Numbered from the stretch's first letter, positions 45,401 to 54,843 are shown. The stretch: DNA of 64,000 nt from an uncultured Draconibacterium sp. (GCF_963675585.1 NZ_OY776414.1:98501-162500); one strand, 5' to 3'. A program made the numbers and translations. Notes: generated by a model from the letters alone, not told the origin.

Positions 45401-48400
45401 TGTTGCCGATACCGAAAGTAACGTTAACCGTACCACCTTCACAAAGATCAGGAGCAGTAAGGTTGCTGATATCAGAAGCAGTGGCACCGCAAGCATTTGT
45501 AACTACGTTGAAAGAATCAACCCATGTTTGGAATGCAGCATCCAGTGCCGCCTGGTTATCGAAGTCACACGAACTAGCCGAGAAGTCTTGGGGACCTTCC
45601 ACGTCAAGCGGATCGGCAGCATTAATTGTAAATGCGGCTCTTACCGTATCGTTTGTGCAGTTGTTGCCGATACCGAAAGTAACGTTAACCGTACCACCTT
45701 CACAAAGATCAGGAGCAGTAAGGTTGCTGATATCAGAAGCAGTGGCACCACAAGCATTTGTAACTACGTTGAAAGAATCAACCCATGTTTGGAATGCAGC
45801 ATCCAGTGCCGCCTGGTTATCGAAGTCACACGAACTAGCCGAGAAGTCTTGGGGACCTTCCACGTCAAGCGGATCGGCAGCATTAATTGTAAATGCGGCT
45901 CTTACCGTATCGTTTGTGCAGTTGTTGCCGATACCGAAAGTAACGTTAACCGTACCACCTTCACAAAGATCAGGAGCAGTAAGGTTGCTGATATCAGAAG
46001 CAGTGGCACCGCAAGCATTTGTAACTACGTTGAAAGAATCAACCCATGTTTGGAATGCAGCATCCAGTGCCGCCTGGTTATCGAAGTCACACGAACTAGC
46101 CGAGAAGTCTTGGGGACCTTCCACGTCAAGCGGATCGGCAGCATTAATTGTAAATGCGGCTCTTACCGTATCGTTTGTGCAGTTGTTGCCGATACCGAAA
46201 GTAACGTTAACCGTACCACCTTCACAAAGATCAGGAGCAGTAAGGTTGCTGATATCAGAAGCAGTGGCACCACAAGCATTTGTAACTACGTTGAAAGAAT
46301 CAACCCATGTTTGGAATGCAGCATCCAGTGCCGCCTGGTTATCGAAGTCACACGAACTAGCCGAGAAGTCTTGGGGACCTTCCACGTCAAGCGGATCGGC
46401 AGCATTAATTGTAAATGCGGCTCTTACCGTATCGTTTGTGCAGTTGTTGCCGATACCGAAAGTAACGTTAACCGTACCACCTTCACAAAGATCAGGAGCA
46501 GTAAGGTTGCTGATATCAGAAGCAGTGGCACCACAAGCATTTGTAACTACGTTGAAAGAATCAGCCCATGTTTGGAATGCAGCATCCAGTGCCGCCTGGT
46601 TATCGAAGTCACACGAACTAGCCGAGAAGTCTTGGGGACCTTCCACGTCAAGCGGATCGGCAGCATTAATTGTAAATGCGGCTCTTACCGTATCGTTTGT
46701 GCAGTTGTTGCCGATACCGAAAGTAACGTTAACCGTACCACCTTCACAAAGATCAGGAGCAGTAAGGTTGCTGATATCAGAAGCAGTGGCACCGCAAGCA
46801 TTTGTAACTACGTTGAAAGAATCAACCCATGTTTGGAATGCAGCATCCAGTGCCGCCTGGTTATCGAAGTCACACGAACTAGCCGAGAAGTCTTGGGGAC
46901 CTTCCACGTCAAGCGGATCGGCAGCATTAATTGTAAATGCGGCTCTTACCGTATCGTTTGTGCAGTTGTTGCCGATACCGAAAGTAACGTTAACCGTACC
47001 ACCTTCACAAAGATCAGGAGCAGTAAGGTTGCTGATATCAGAAGCAGTGGCACCACAAGCATTTGTAACTACGTTGAAAGAATCAACCCATGTTTGGAAT
47101 GCAGCATCCAGTGCCGCCTGGTTATCGAAGTCACAGGAACTTGCGGTGAAGTCTTTCGGACCTGACACGTCAAGTTGAATAGCATCCGGCACCGTGAATG
47201 TGGCAGTATCTTTTACATCCTCAGGGCACGCACTGGTGACAGTCCAAATAACATCTATGTATCCTCCACAAGCATTGGGAGCTTTAATATTTAATGTATC
47301 ATAACTAATTTGAACATCCTTGCCTCCAATTACCTTAACTCTGGCCAACCACTCTGTAAATTCAGTATTAACCTCTTGTTGGGTAAGACAAGTACTTACC
47401 AAAGTGTCTTTTGGTGCTGTAATGATAATCGAGTCAGGTTGGTCAATCTGAATGTCACAAGTTGTTTTTGCCCCATTTTTGTCAGTAACGGTTACAGTAT
47501 GTTTTCCTGCATTTAATTGAGATGCAGTTTGTGTAGTTTCGTTATTATCCCATAAATAAGTATATGGCAGAACACCTCCGGTTGCAGTAACTTTTGCAGA
47601 ACCGTTTGATCCACCGTAGCAGTCAACATCAAAAACCAGATCAATATCACATGTAAGTTGATTTGGTTCTCCAATCGTAACGTTGCAAGTAGTTTCACAA
47701 CCATTAGCATCAGTAACTGTTACTTCGTGGTAACCAGCTTCTAAAGTATCAGCAGTTGCTCTTTCATCACCATTGTCCCACAAATAGGTGTATGGAGCAG
47801 TTCCACCCGAAGGAGTAACAGTGGCAACACCATCCTTATGGCCATAAATAGTAACTGGAGAATCCTGATCTGCATCGCAGGTTAGTGCCGAGGCAGGTTG
47901 AGTGATGGTAACCGAAGCAGTATCTGAACAACCGTTGGCATCAGTTACAGTGACAATATATTTTCCGGCAGCCAGTCCTGTTGCCGTAGCAGCAGTCTGA
48001 ACCGGAGAAGTGTTCCATGAGTAGGTGAAAGAACCCACACCTCCGGAACCTGAAGCAGTGGCAGAACCGGTTACTTCACCGAAGCAAAGCACTTCCGTTT
48101 TGCTGTCCACAGAGGCAGAAACCTCTGAATCAGGTTGAGTGATGGTAACCGAAGCAGTGTCTGAACAACCGTTGGCATCAGTTACAGTAACAATATATTT
48201 TCCGGCAGCCAGTCCTGTTGCCGTAGCAGCAGTCTGAACCGGAGAAGTGTTCCATGAATAAGTGTACGGACCCACACCACCAGAACCGGAAGCCGTAGCT
48301 GAGCCGGTTGCTTCATCAAAGCAAAGCACATCCGTTTTGCTGTCCACAGAGGCAGCTACCTCTGAATCAGGTTGAGTGATTGTAACCGAAGCAGTGTCTG

Positions 48401-51400
48401 AACAACCGTTGGCATCAGTTACAGTAACAATATATTTTCCGGCAGCCAGTCCTGTTGCCGTAGCAGCAGTCTGAACCGGAGAAGTGTTCCATGAGTAGGT
48501 AAAAGAACCCACACCTCCGGAACCTGAAGCAGTGGCAGAACCGGTTGCTTCATCAAAGCAAAGCACATCCGTTTTGCTGTCCACAGAGGCAGCTACCTCT
48601 GAATCAGGTTGAGTGATTGTAACCGAAGCAGTGTCTGAACAACCGTTGGCATCAGTTACAGTAACAATATATTTTCCGGCAGCCAGTCCTGTTGCCGTAG
48701 CAGCAGTCTGAACCGGAGAAGTGTTCCATGAATAAGTGTACGGACCCACACCACCAGAACCGGAAGCCGTAGCTGAGCCGGTTGCTTCACCGTAGCAAAG
48801 CACATCCGTATTGCTGTCCACAGAGGCAGAAACCTCTGAATCAGGTTGAGTGATGGTAACCGAAGCAGTGTCTGAACAACCGTTGGCATCAGTTACAGTA
48901 ACAATATATTTTCCGGCAGCCAGTCCTGTTGCCGTAGCAGCAGTCTGAACCGGAGAAGTGTTCCAAGAGTAGGTAAAAGAACCCACACCTCCGGAACCTG
49001 AAGCAGTGGCAGAACCGGTTGCTTCATCAAAGCAAAGCACATCCGTTTTGCTGTCCACAGAGGCAGCTACCTCTGAATCAGGTTGAGTGATTGTAACCGA
49101 AGCAGTGTCTGAACAACCGTTGGCATCAGTTACAGTAACAATATATTTTCCGGCAGCCAGTCCTGTTGCCGTAGCAGCAGTCTGAACCGGAGAAGTGTTC
49201 CATGAATAAGTGTACGGACCCACACCACCAGAACCGGAAGCCGTAGCTGAGCCGGTTGCTTCATCAAAGCAAAGCACATCCGTTTTGCTGTCCACAGAGG
49301 CAGCTACCTCTGAATCAGGTTGAGTGATTGTAACCGAAGCAGTGTCTGAACAACCGTTGGCATCAGTTACAGTAACAATATATTTTCCGGCAGCCAGTCC
49401 TGTTGCCGTAGCAGCAGTCTGAACCGGAGAAGTGTTCCAAGAGTAGGTAAAAGAACCCACACCTCCGGAACCTGAAGCAGTGGCAGAACCGGTTGCTTCA
49501 CCGTAGCAAAGCACATCCGTATTGCTGTCCACAGAGGCAGAAACCTCTGAATCAGATTGAGTGATGGTAACCGAAGCAGTGTCTGAACAACCGTTGGCAT
49601 CAGTTACAGTAACAATATATTTTCCGGCAGCCAGTCCTGTTGCCGTAGCAGCAGTCTGAACCGGAGAAGTGTTCCAAGAGTAGGTAAAAGAACCCACACC
49701 TCCGGAACCTGAAGCAGTGGCAGAACCGGTTGCTTCATCAAAGCAAAGCACATCCGTTTTGCTGTCCACAGAGGCAGCTACCTCTGAATCAGGTTGAGTG
49801 ATTGTAACCGAAGCAGTGTCTGAACAACCGTTGGCATCAGTTACAGTGACAATATATTTTCCGGCAGCCAGTCCTGTTGCCGTAGCAGCAGTCTGAACCG
49901 GAGAAGTGTTCCAAGAGTAGGTAAAAGAACCCACACCTCCGGAACCTGAAGCAGTGGCAGAACCGGTTGCTTCATCAAAGCAAAGCACATCCGTTTTGCT
50001 GTCCACAGAGGCAGCTACCTCTGAATCAGGTTGAGTGATTGTAACCGAAGCAGTGTCTGAACAACCGTTGGCATCAGTTACAGTGACAATATATTTTCCG
50101 GCAGCCAGTCCTGTTGCCGTAGCAGCAGTCTGAACCGGAGAAGTGTTCCAAGAGTAGGTAAAAGAACCCACACCTCCGGAACCTGAAGCAGTGGCAGAAC
50201 CGGTTGCTTCATCAAAGCAAAGCACATCCGTTTTGCTGTCCACAGAGGCAGCTACCTCTGAATCAGGTTGAGTGATTGTAACCGAAGCAGTGTCTGAACA
50301 ACCGTTGGCATCAGTTACAGTAACAATATATTTTCCGGCAGCCAGTCCTGTTGCCGTAGCAGCAGTCTGAACCGGAGAAGTGTTCCATGAATAAGTGTAC
50401 GGACCCACACCACCAGAACCGGAAGCCGTAGCTGAGCCGGTTACTTCACCGAAGCAAAGCACATCCGTTTTGCTGTCCACAGAGGCAGAAACCTCTGAAT
50501 CAGGTTGAGTGATGGTAACCGAAGCAGTGTCTGAACAACCGTTGGCATCAGTTACAGTAACAATATATTTTCCGGCAGCCAGTCCTGTTGCCGTAGCAGC
50601 AGTCTGAACCGGAGAAGTGTTCCATGAATAAGTGTACGGACCCACACCACCAGAACCGGAAGCCGTAGCTGAGCCGGTTGCTTCACCGTAGCAAAGCACA
50701 TCCGTATTGCTGTCCACAGAGGCAGAAACCTCTGAATCAGGTTGAGTGATGGTAACCGAAGCAGTGTCTGAACAACCGTTGGCATCAGTTACAGTAACAA
50801 TATATTTTCCGGCAGCCAGTCCTGTTGCCGTAGCAGCAGTCTGAACCGGAGAAGTGTTCCAAGAGTAGGTAAAAGAACCCACACCTCCGGAACCTGAAGC
50901 AGTGGCAGAACCGGTTGCTTCATCAAAGCAAAGCACATCCGTATTGCTGTCCACAGAGGCAGCTACCTCTGAATCAGGTTGAGTGATTGTAACCGAAGCA
51001 GTGTCTGAACAACCGTTGGCATCAGTTACAGTAACAATATATTTTCCGGCAGCCAGTCCTGTTGCCGTAGCAGCAGTCTGAACCGGAGAAGTGTTCCATG
51101 AATAAGTGTACGGACCCACACCACCAGAACCGGAAGCCGTAGCTGAGCCGGTTGCTTCATCAAAGCAAAGCACATCCGTTTTGCTGTCCACAGAGGCAGC
51201 TACCTCTGAATCAGGTTGAGTGATTGTAACCGAAGCAGTGTCTGAACAACCGTTGGCATCAGTTACAGTAACAATATATTTTCCGGCAGCCAGTCCTGTT
51301 GCCGTAGCAGCAGTCTGAACCGGAGAAGTGTTCCATGAATAAGTGTACGGACCCACACCACCAGAACCGGAAGCCGTAGCTGAGCCGGTTGCTTCATCAA

Positions 51401-53393
51401 AGCAAAGCACATCCGTTTTGCTGTCCACAGAGGCAGCTACCTCTGAATCAGGTTGAGTGATTGTAACGGATTCAGTATCAGAACAACCATTTGCATCGGT
51501 CACAGTAACTATGTAAGTGCCTGCAGTTAAGCCGGTTAAATCATGAGGTGTTGTTCCTCCATCCAAACTATAGGAATAAGGAGTGGTTCCTCCTGAGACA
51601 GTCATAGTAATAGTACCATCGGTATCTCCAAAACAGTTAAGTTGGCTTCCGACTCCGCTTGCCACAATTTGAGTTGGCTCGTTTATTACGATTCCTGTAA
51701 GTTCAATTACACAACCATTCCCGTCAATAATTGTAACACTATGTGTTCCTTCAGGAATATTTGTTAAAGTGTATGGATTTGAATTGATGTTCGCACTGTG
51801 TGGATTTCCATCTACTTTAAAAGAATAAGGAGTAGCGCCATCAGATATAGAAACTTCAATTGTACCGTCGTTTGCCCCATAACAGTTAGCATCGGTGGTT
51901 CCAGTTACAGAAGCCTGAATATATGTTGGCATAGTCAGGTCCTTGGCATCAAAATTAATGTTTGCGTACCACCATGTATTCATCGTACTTAAGTTTCCTA
52001 TTTGAGGACTGTTGTTATTTCCATTAAAAGTCCATGTGTGGCAATCGCTGGAAATTGGATTGCAACCATTGGTCTCGGTTGTTCCACTTCCGAAGTTTGA
52101 ATCATCCCAGTAGAATTTGAGTTCAAAGCCAGAGGGTGCAGTTGGACGTATACTTGATGCACTGAAACCATTTGTATTATATTCAACATCGTACACAGGA
52201 AAATGGAAAGCAGATTGTCCAAAATTTACAACTGCATGAATAGTGGTTCCCACATTTATTGAATTACCGAGTCCATCTTTTCCATCCCATGGAACACTGA
52301 CAGTATAGGGAGGTTGTGCACCGGGAGCCGGAGATACGTTTGCTGATATAATACGGTCTGCAGTACCTGCTGTGAATACTTCATCACTTCCATGAAAATC
52401 TAAAAGTATATCAACGTTACCTGTTGTATTTACTGTAATACTAATATTGCTCTCGGTTTCGCCACAACGAGAAATACCTCCAATGGAAATATTACCGTCA
52501 TAAGCCCCGTCTTGCCAAATCGAATGGTCAGGATCAGTTAAGAATACTCCGTATTCAGGAGATAATGCAAACTGATCGTACTTGCTTTTTCTATCTTCAA
52601 TTGCATTCCCAGTATTAGCAGTTCCTGTACTATTGAACGCTACATTAAAATACCAAGGTTGAAATCCAGCCCCGTCAAAATCAATTTTCGTTACAAATCC
52701 TTTTTGTGTAGCATCATCAGGCGTGTAACCAGGTTCTGGTGCATATACGTAAAAAGCACCATTAAAAGGATTGTTAACCGATGGCATCGCAAATGCCCAA
52801 GCTTTCGACCAAATACGGCCAGGAATAGCATTTCCACCAGCACCATCAGCAACGGTAATGTCCCAGTATTTGTAATATACTTCTGAGCCCCTTCCACTTT
52901 CCCTGTCGAATTCAATATAATAATCTCCAACACCTTGATTGGGTATGCACACAGTAGCATTGTATCCATTAGTGTTACCTAACTGAGTAGGACCTGCAAC
53001 TGTTTTATTATATCTGGTTTGATCGTTGCTTCCAGTGATGAAATTAGTATAGTCATTCCATTCTGCGGCTACGGTTCCATTTGGCCCAACTATTCTTATT
53101 TTTGAATCAACGTACGAACCATCTGGAGAACTTTGACCTTCAGTAAAACCAAAATAAATCCGTTCGTTCGTGTTTTTAATTCTTATATATAACCTTTTAG
53201 TATCTGTTGAACCATAATTTGCAAAGTCATTATAAGAACCATTGTTGGTGCACAAATATACTTTCCCATTCGAAGTACTATTGTAAGATGGCTCAAGTTG
53301 CTTGGTCCCTTCAGCATAAGAATTATTGAAAAACACAAAAAACACCAAACTTTGGATGAGCGAAACTCTGAATATTTTTGTAAAATTTTTCAT
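39441..53393 (-). CDS. Giant SprB-like repeat adhesin, T9SS type-B cargo
   Basis: This protein has 4650 residues. A signal peptide (residues 1-27, FRVSLIQSLVFFVFF) precedes a non-repetitive N-terminal part to ~490. About 19 SprB-type repeats of ~79 residues follow, 15 of them nearly identical (about 649-1834; VLCFDEATGSATASGSGG core). Next are nine almost identical 87-residue units (about 2073-2856), more divergent relatives, HYR-like domains, another SprB unit, and Asp-rich calcium-binding thrombospondin type 3-like repeats (about 4311-4497; DTDSDGDDIPDY). The end is the gliding-motility-type C-terminal domain (DGFSPNDDNYNDYFEI; EIFNRWGNLVF; GTYFYILYL). It should be secreted by T9SS and act in adhesion or gliding. 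A 229-residue secreted protein precedes it and PorP/SprF follows. Confidence 0.93.
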   Translation of the reverse strand: MKNFTKIFRVSLIQSLVFFVFFNNSYAEGTKQLEPSYNSTSNGKVYLCTNNGSYNDFANYGSTDTKRLYIRIKNTNERIYFGFTEGQSSPDGSYVDSKIRIVGPNGTVAAEWNDYTNFITGSNDQTRYNKTVAGPTQLGNTNGYNATVCIPNQGVGDYYIEFDRESGRGSEVYYKYWDITVADGAGGNAIPGRIWSKAWAFAMPSVNNPFNGAFYVYAPEPGYTPDDATQKGFVTKIDFDGAGFQPWYFNVAFNSTGTANTGNAIEDRKSKYDQFALSPEYGVFLTDPDHSIWQDGAYDGNISIGGISRCGETESNISITVNTTGNVDILLDFHGSDEVFTAGTADRIISANVSPAPGAQPPYTVSVPWDGKDGLGNSINVGTTIHAVVNFGQSAFHFPVYDVEYNTNGFSASSIRPTAPSGFELKFYWDDSNFGSGTTETNGCNPISSDCHTWTFNGNNNSPQIGNLSTMNTWWYANINFDAKDLTMPTYIQASVTGTTDANCYGANDGTIEVSISDGATPYSFKVDGNPHSANINSNPYTLTNIPEGTHSVTIIDGNGCVIELTGIVINEPTQIVASGVGSQLNCFGDTDGTITMTVSGGTTPYSYSLDGGTTPHDLTGLTAGTYIVTVTDANGCSDTESVTITQPDSEVAASVDSKTDVLCFDEATGSATASGSGGVGPYTYSWNTSPVQTAATATGLAAGKYIVTVTDANGCSDTASVTITQPDSEVAASVDSKTDVLCFDEATGSATASGSGGVGPYTYSWNTSPVQTAATATGLAAGKYIVTVTDANGCSDTASVTITQPDSEVAASVDSNTDVLCFDEATGSATASGSGGVGSFTYSWNTSPVQTAATATGLAAGKYIVTVTDANGCSDTASVTITQPDSEVSASVDSNTDVLCYGEATGSATASGSGGVGPYTYSWNTSPVQTAATATGLAAGKYIVTVTDANGCSDTASVTITQPDSEVSASVDSKTDVLCFGEVTGSATASGSGGVGPYTYSWNTSPVQTAATATGLAAGKYIVTVTDANGCSDTASVTITQPDSEVAASVDSKTDVLCFDEATGSATASGSGGVGSFTYSWNTSPVQTAATATGLAAGKYIVTVTDANGCSDTASVTITQPDSEVAASVDSKTDVLCFDEATGSATASGSGGVGSFTYSWNTSPVQTAATATGLAAGKYIVTVTDANGCSDTASVTITQPDSEVAASVDSKTDVLCFDEATGSATASGSGGVGSFTYSWNTSPVQTAATATGLAAGKYIVTVTDANGCSDTASVTITQSDSEVSASVDSNTDVLCYGEATGSATASGSGGVGSFTYSWNTSPVQTAATATGLAAGKYIVTVTDANGCSDTASVTITQPDSEVAASVDSKTDVLCFDEATGSATASGSGGVGPYTYSWNTSPVQTAATATGLAAGKYIVTVTDANGCSDTASVTITQPDSEVAASVDSKTDVLCFDEATGSATASGSGGVGSFTYSWNTSPVQTAATATGLAAGKYIVTVTDANGCSDTASVTITQPDSEVSASVDSNTDVLCYGEATGSATASGSGGVGPYTYSWNTSPVQTAATATGLAAGKYIVTVTDANGCSDTASVTITQPDSEVAASVDSKTDVLCFDEATGSATASGSGGVGSFTYSWNTSPVQTAATATGLAAGKYIVTVTDANGCSDTASVTITQPDSEVAASVDSKTDVLCFDEATGSATASGSGGVGPYTYSWNTSPVQTAATATGLAAGKYIVTVTDANGCSDTASVTITQPDSEVSASVDSKTEVLCFGEVTGSATASGSGGVGSFTYSWNTSPVQTAATATGLAAGKYIVTVTDANGCSDTASVTITQPASALTCDADQDSPVTIYGHKDGVATVTPSGGTAPYTYLWDNGDERATADTLEAGYHEVTVTDANGCETTCNVTIGEPNQLTCDIDLVFDVDCYGGSNGSAKVTATGGVLPYTYLWDNNETTQTASQLNAGKHTVTVTDKNGAKTTCDIQIDQPDSIIITAPKDTLVSTCLTQQEVNTEFTEWLARVKVIGGKDVQISYDTLNIKAPNACGGYIDVIWTVTSACPEDVKDTATFTVPDAIQLDVSGPKDFTASSCDFDNQAALDAAFQTWVDSFNVVTNACGATASDISNLTAPDLCEGGTVNVTFGIGNNCTNDTVRAAFTINAADPLDVEGPQDFSASSCDFDNQAALDAAFQTWVDSFNVVTNACGATASDISNLTAPDLCEGGTVNVTFGIGNNCTNDTVRAAFTINAADPLDVEGPQDFSASSCDFDNQAALDAAFQTWADSFNVVTNACGATASDISNLTAPDLCEGGTVNVTFGIGNNCTNDTVRAAFTINAADPLDVEGPQDFSASSCDFDNQAALDAAFQTWVDSFNVVTNACGATASDISNLTAPDLCEGGTVNVTFGIGNNCTNDTVRAAFTINAADPLDVEGPQDFSASSCDFDNQAALDAAFQTWVDSFNVVTNACGATASDISNLTAPDLCEGGTVNVTFGIGNNCTNDTVRAAFTINAADPLDVEGPQDFSASSCDFDNQAALDAAFQTWVDSFNVVTNACGATASDISNLTAPDLCEGGTVNVTFGIGNNCTNDTVRAAFTINAADPLDVEGPQDFSASSCDFDNQAALDAAFQTWVDSFNVVTNACGATASDISNLTAPDLCEGGTVNVTFGIGNNCTNDTVRAAFTINAADPLDVEGPQDFSASSCDFDNQAALDAAFQTWVDSFNVVTNACGATASDISNLTAPDLCEGGTVNVTFGIGNNCTNDTVRAAFTINAADPLDVEGPQDFSASSCDFDNQAALDAAFQTWVDSFNVVTNACGATASDISNLTAPDLCEGGTVNVTFGIGNNCTNDTVRAAFTINAADTVDVKGPEDYTAESCKFISQAEVDKAFEIWLNEFQVLSNECDAEPSSLDYKTPTWCEGGSVTVVFGLGNNCTSDTVSATFTINPAPAVVLNAPQDTIVDACLGEEVYTLYDDWLARATYSGGCGLEADHNGDDMKIKTCGDTIQVIWTAISNCQESINDTAYFVVEESPELVLTCPADTTEIACQDETAINASFDNWIAAFGLQGGCNADVTYMINQIEVSLDTIVAPDVCGGSITLYAMASGDCDQSDNCSSTFTIMPASEIEVQGPDDFRAISCDYPDQDSLDRAFTEWIEMFSVVDSGCGVTESDLTQYSAPTLCTGGTTTVKFGAADHCSNDSVTAIFTIIPADTIEVKGPGNMTVNSCDYTDQTTLDAAFNTWLDSFNVISNECKAVPSTLDYNAPTLCDGGKVTVVFGLGNNCTSDTVSAIFTLNAPAPVALEAPADTMIEACAGEEVYSMYYNWVNNYTVSGGCDPQVNNTAGEPQFNMCGDSIQVIWTATDLCEEGVNDTAYFIIKDALPIVLNAPNDTTISACTSTNEIDSMFGEWLNKVSYDDVCNIEVWNNSEEVEVINSCGDSVMVIWTATNYCQNDVHDTAYFVVEEQDAPTIKVMAMDTTIDCTGENHIIIGDNQEKSASIVADPFTLWLENHGYANAVDACGNTIPNKNWTNNFSGYTYSEECPVIKYAEVVFTATDECGKSVSDTAVFTVQDTTPPELEAAPADTTVDCDDVPEMATLTAEDNCGTALVTPSADTTFSELCASSYMITRTWVAEDECGNTTEHTQLVTVQDTIAPKWDTQDGALDVELYCSDTTGLRTALALAPIASDNCTSEVNYEMISNDTLQGECNGYFTITRTWVATDECGNTSENFVQIINYANKVILEANATNVNCYDANDGTITAYANCGASITVNGGEYVQDSLYAPGQYIVVASATDSNGEIVCIDSDTLTIIQPDAITATIDTIVCDSLVLNNETFTASDTYTQVLTASNGCDSTLTINLIVLNSPDETITITECDQYQLNGVVYTSSGTYSQVIESEDGCTGTLTLVLTINRSTQETIYRTACDTVFLNGKTYTESGRYIQRLTNAAGCDSSLYVVVTILNEDPIELISEASDLTVECDGSGNTEALENWLATHGTTGLAEAGFGTITWSNDFEALTPGCCNTGYTTVTFTATDDCGNSVSTTATFTTIDTVAPTFTAPADITIYSGDDCQYDASIEVTGDVTDESDICCTDLNAEYTDVVEQGACVGEWIITRTWTLVDGCENEADPQIQVITVMDNTAPTAVCNDLTVQLDANGTATITVADIDGGSSDNCGIDTMFIDTETFYCGNLGENEVTLTIVDQCGNTSTCTATVTVEEGDANCNNVRVLAAPDVLTLIYCPGGYVSGDIDLFANDEGFTQSTVNFNLLTDLPEGVSITDGALNYVNEEANEAVITLTYSVCHNVYTAECDTADVTIHVLLDSDCDGVPDRDDIDDDDDGILDIFEQENPYTNTDPADGDIDTDNDGIVDRLDIDSDNDGIVDNIEWQQNIPEGQYHESEFGGVDLGFDYYPPLGVDSDGDGWDDRYDDNENGGQNIFYLPFDMDLDGTPDFQDTDSDGDDIPDYIEGWDANVHDTIADTDFSGTDSDGDGLDDAYDTYDTSEEWLHGKNAIGSDAPLQDMAGDTINNIRDWRDIYVPPIEGDDFQTEGCELNIPDGFSPNDDNYNDYFEIEFVCAEGDQIFEEVYSNAKIEIFNRWGNLVFEKERYGNTQSWGNYEAWWDGRSTNDLQVGNDKLPAGTYFYILYLGDGEVTTGSIFLNN
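44827..47178 (-). repeat. Nine tandem 261-bp units in the adhesin gene
   Basis: Each unit is 261 bases (87 codons; core DFSASSCDFDNQAALDAAF). Copies differ by only a few bases (for example ACC/GCC in TWVDSF or TWADSF), with the two end copies more divergent. Because 261 is a multiple of three, antisense frames stay open throughout. Confidence 0.95.
47890..51445 (-). repeat. Fifteen tandem 237-bp SprB units in the adhesin gene
   Basis: The marker CTGTCCACAGAGGCAG recurs every 237 bases from 48108 to 51426. Units differ in small alternative blocks: PYTY or SFTY, CFDEA, CYGEA or CFGEV, and DSK or DSN, in changing combinations. Confidence 0.95.
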
Positions 53394-53409
53394 ATCAGAT
53401 AGAATTTAA

Positions 53410-54099
53410 TTAGAGGTCAGCTTTTATATATAATGAAGAAGCCAGTGCAAAATATTGTTTAGAATACTTAGACTTTTCAGAATTTTTGAATGGTACTACA
53501 TAACCCCATCCTTCAGGAACTGATGTAAAAGTATGAAGAAGAGCACTTTTGCTTATGCCAATACATGAATTGCTTGAAACATTTACTTTTGTTCCATTCC
53601 ATTTCCCAGGTTCCATATCAGGTGATGCAGTTAATTTAACCATAAATTGCAGAGTGGCTTCACTCTCAACAGTAACCTGATTAGGAATTGAATTGTGATC
53701 TGCATCTTCAAGAGAATTATTTAAGAGAATATTTGAATCGGTAGAACTTCCGCCTGGATTTTCAGGAAAATCACTAAAATTCTGAACGGAAATCGAAAAC
53801 GTAATCGATTCTGAACTGTTGTTTTGAAGTTCAATTAAATAATAAACAGGACTTTGATCATTCATATCCTGTTGATTTTGACCTTTAACAATTAATTCAA
53901 AATTGCATTCAGTTTGTTGACTCTGATATTTGGAATCTTTAATGAAATTTGTAGCATTTACTTCAAATGTTGTAAAAACAATAAGAAGTAAAATTGTTAA
54001 AAAAGAAACGAATGGAGTTCCTTTTTCTTTTCTAACGTTGCGAAGACCTAATTCATCCTGATGGATTGAATTAATTTGGTTTGAGTAGAAGTGTTTCAT
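53410..54099 (-). CDS. Secreted protein of unknown function, first gene of the adhesin operon
   Basis: This 229-residue protein has a long N-terminal lead and a signal/membrane segment (PFVSFLTILLLIVFTTFEVNA, to about residue 50). The remainder is a beta-rich domain that resembles bacterial Ig-like folds (CNFELIVKGQNQQD; YLIELQNNSSESITFSISV; TVESEATLQFMVKLTASPD). I do not recognise the family. It lies 16 bases upstream of the giant adhesin in the same direction, so it is likely co-expressed and part of its surface system. Confidence 0.7.
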   Translation of the reverse strand: MKHFYSNQINSIHQDELGLRNVRKEKGTPFVSFLTILLLIVFTTFEVNATNFIKDSKYQSQQTECNFELIVKGQNQQDMNDQSPVYYLIELQNNSSESITFSISVQNFSDFPENPGGSSTDSNILLNNSLEDADHNSIPNQVTVESEATLQFMVKLTASPDMEPGKWNGTKVNVSSNSCIGISKSALLHTFTSVPEGWGYVVPFKNSEKSKYSKQYFALASSLYIKADL

Positions 54100-54843
54100 A
54101 TTGTCAGATGTTAAGTGTTTACAAATTTTGTTTTACAAAACTTGAAGCGCCATTGTGTATGGATTCAAAATATCGAATGCTGCTTTTCATCATTCGATTG
54201 GTTTGTTAATAATAAGTCTCTGATATGAAATTTTCGGAAAGATGTAAATAACCCCTTATTCTTTATCCTCGTTAAATTTCAGAATCAATAAATTACGTTA
54301 TGCAAATTATGACTTAAAATACTAAAATCCAAATTTTATTATGTTTTGCGCTTCGTCCATATCGCTAAAAAAAAATGTTTAGTACGTTCGCGTAGAAATA
54401 AACAATTGTTGTGCCTTGTTTTGTAAATATCAGATAATCAGCAGAATGTGTACTTGTGTTCTTTCCTGTCCTTGTTTCATATTGGGACAAATATCCCGAA
54501 AAGACAAAAAGAGGACATGAAAGTATTTTTATTGAGAGTGAAATTTATCGTAACTTTTTGCTTAACATTTGTTAGTTATAAGGCTGCTTTGGTTCTAAAA
54601 TGAAAAACAGTTAATTGCTTCTGATTCGTTTTCAGGATCATTAATTAAATGCTCCAATTTATATTGGCGTATTGGTTAACATAAATGGTTAGTAGTATTT
54701 ACGAAGAAAATGGATTTAATATAAAATTTGTACTTCCATTCAAAAACAAAGAACATTTTCAGCAGACTTATTCGATCTTTTTAATATTTTTAAAATCACA
54801 TTTAAATAATCAGAAATAATTTTAAATAAAATCGCTATTAACG
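54100..54843. other. Divergent promoter region, no gene seen
   Basis: This AT-rich stretch separates the adhesin operon (minus) from the fucosidase operon (plus) and must hold both promoters. I see no clear TTTG-N19-TAnnTTTG pair or palindrome. Confidence 0.5.

Noticed and set aside
45006-47165. 719-codon plus-strand frame over the same array
   Set aside because: Same artefact in another frame; Cys/Arg-rich repetitive translation with no family likeness.
44827-47178. 783-codon plus-strand frame over the adhesin's 261-bp array
   Set aside because: It is the antisense of a tandem repeat whose unit is a multiple of three, so it stays open by construction. The minus-strand frame has signal peptide, known repeats and the T9SS domain.
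48656-50785. Repeated 77-codon minus-strand frames
   Set aside because: Out-of-frame shadows of the 237-bp SprB repeats.
44827-51445. CRISPR-like regular repeats
   Set aside because: The units are 237 and 261 bases, coding and lacking spacers; they are protein repeats.
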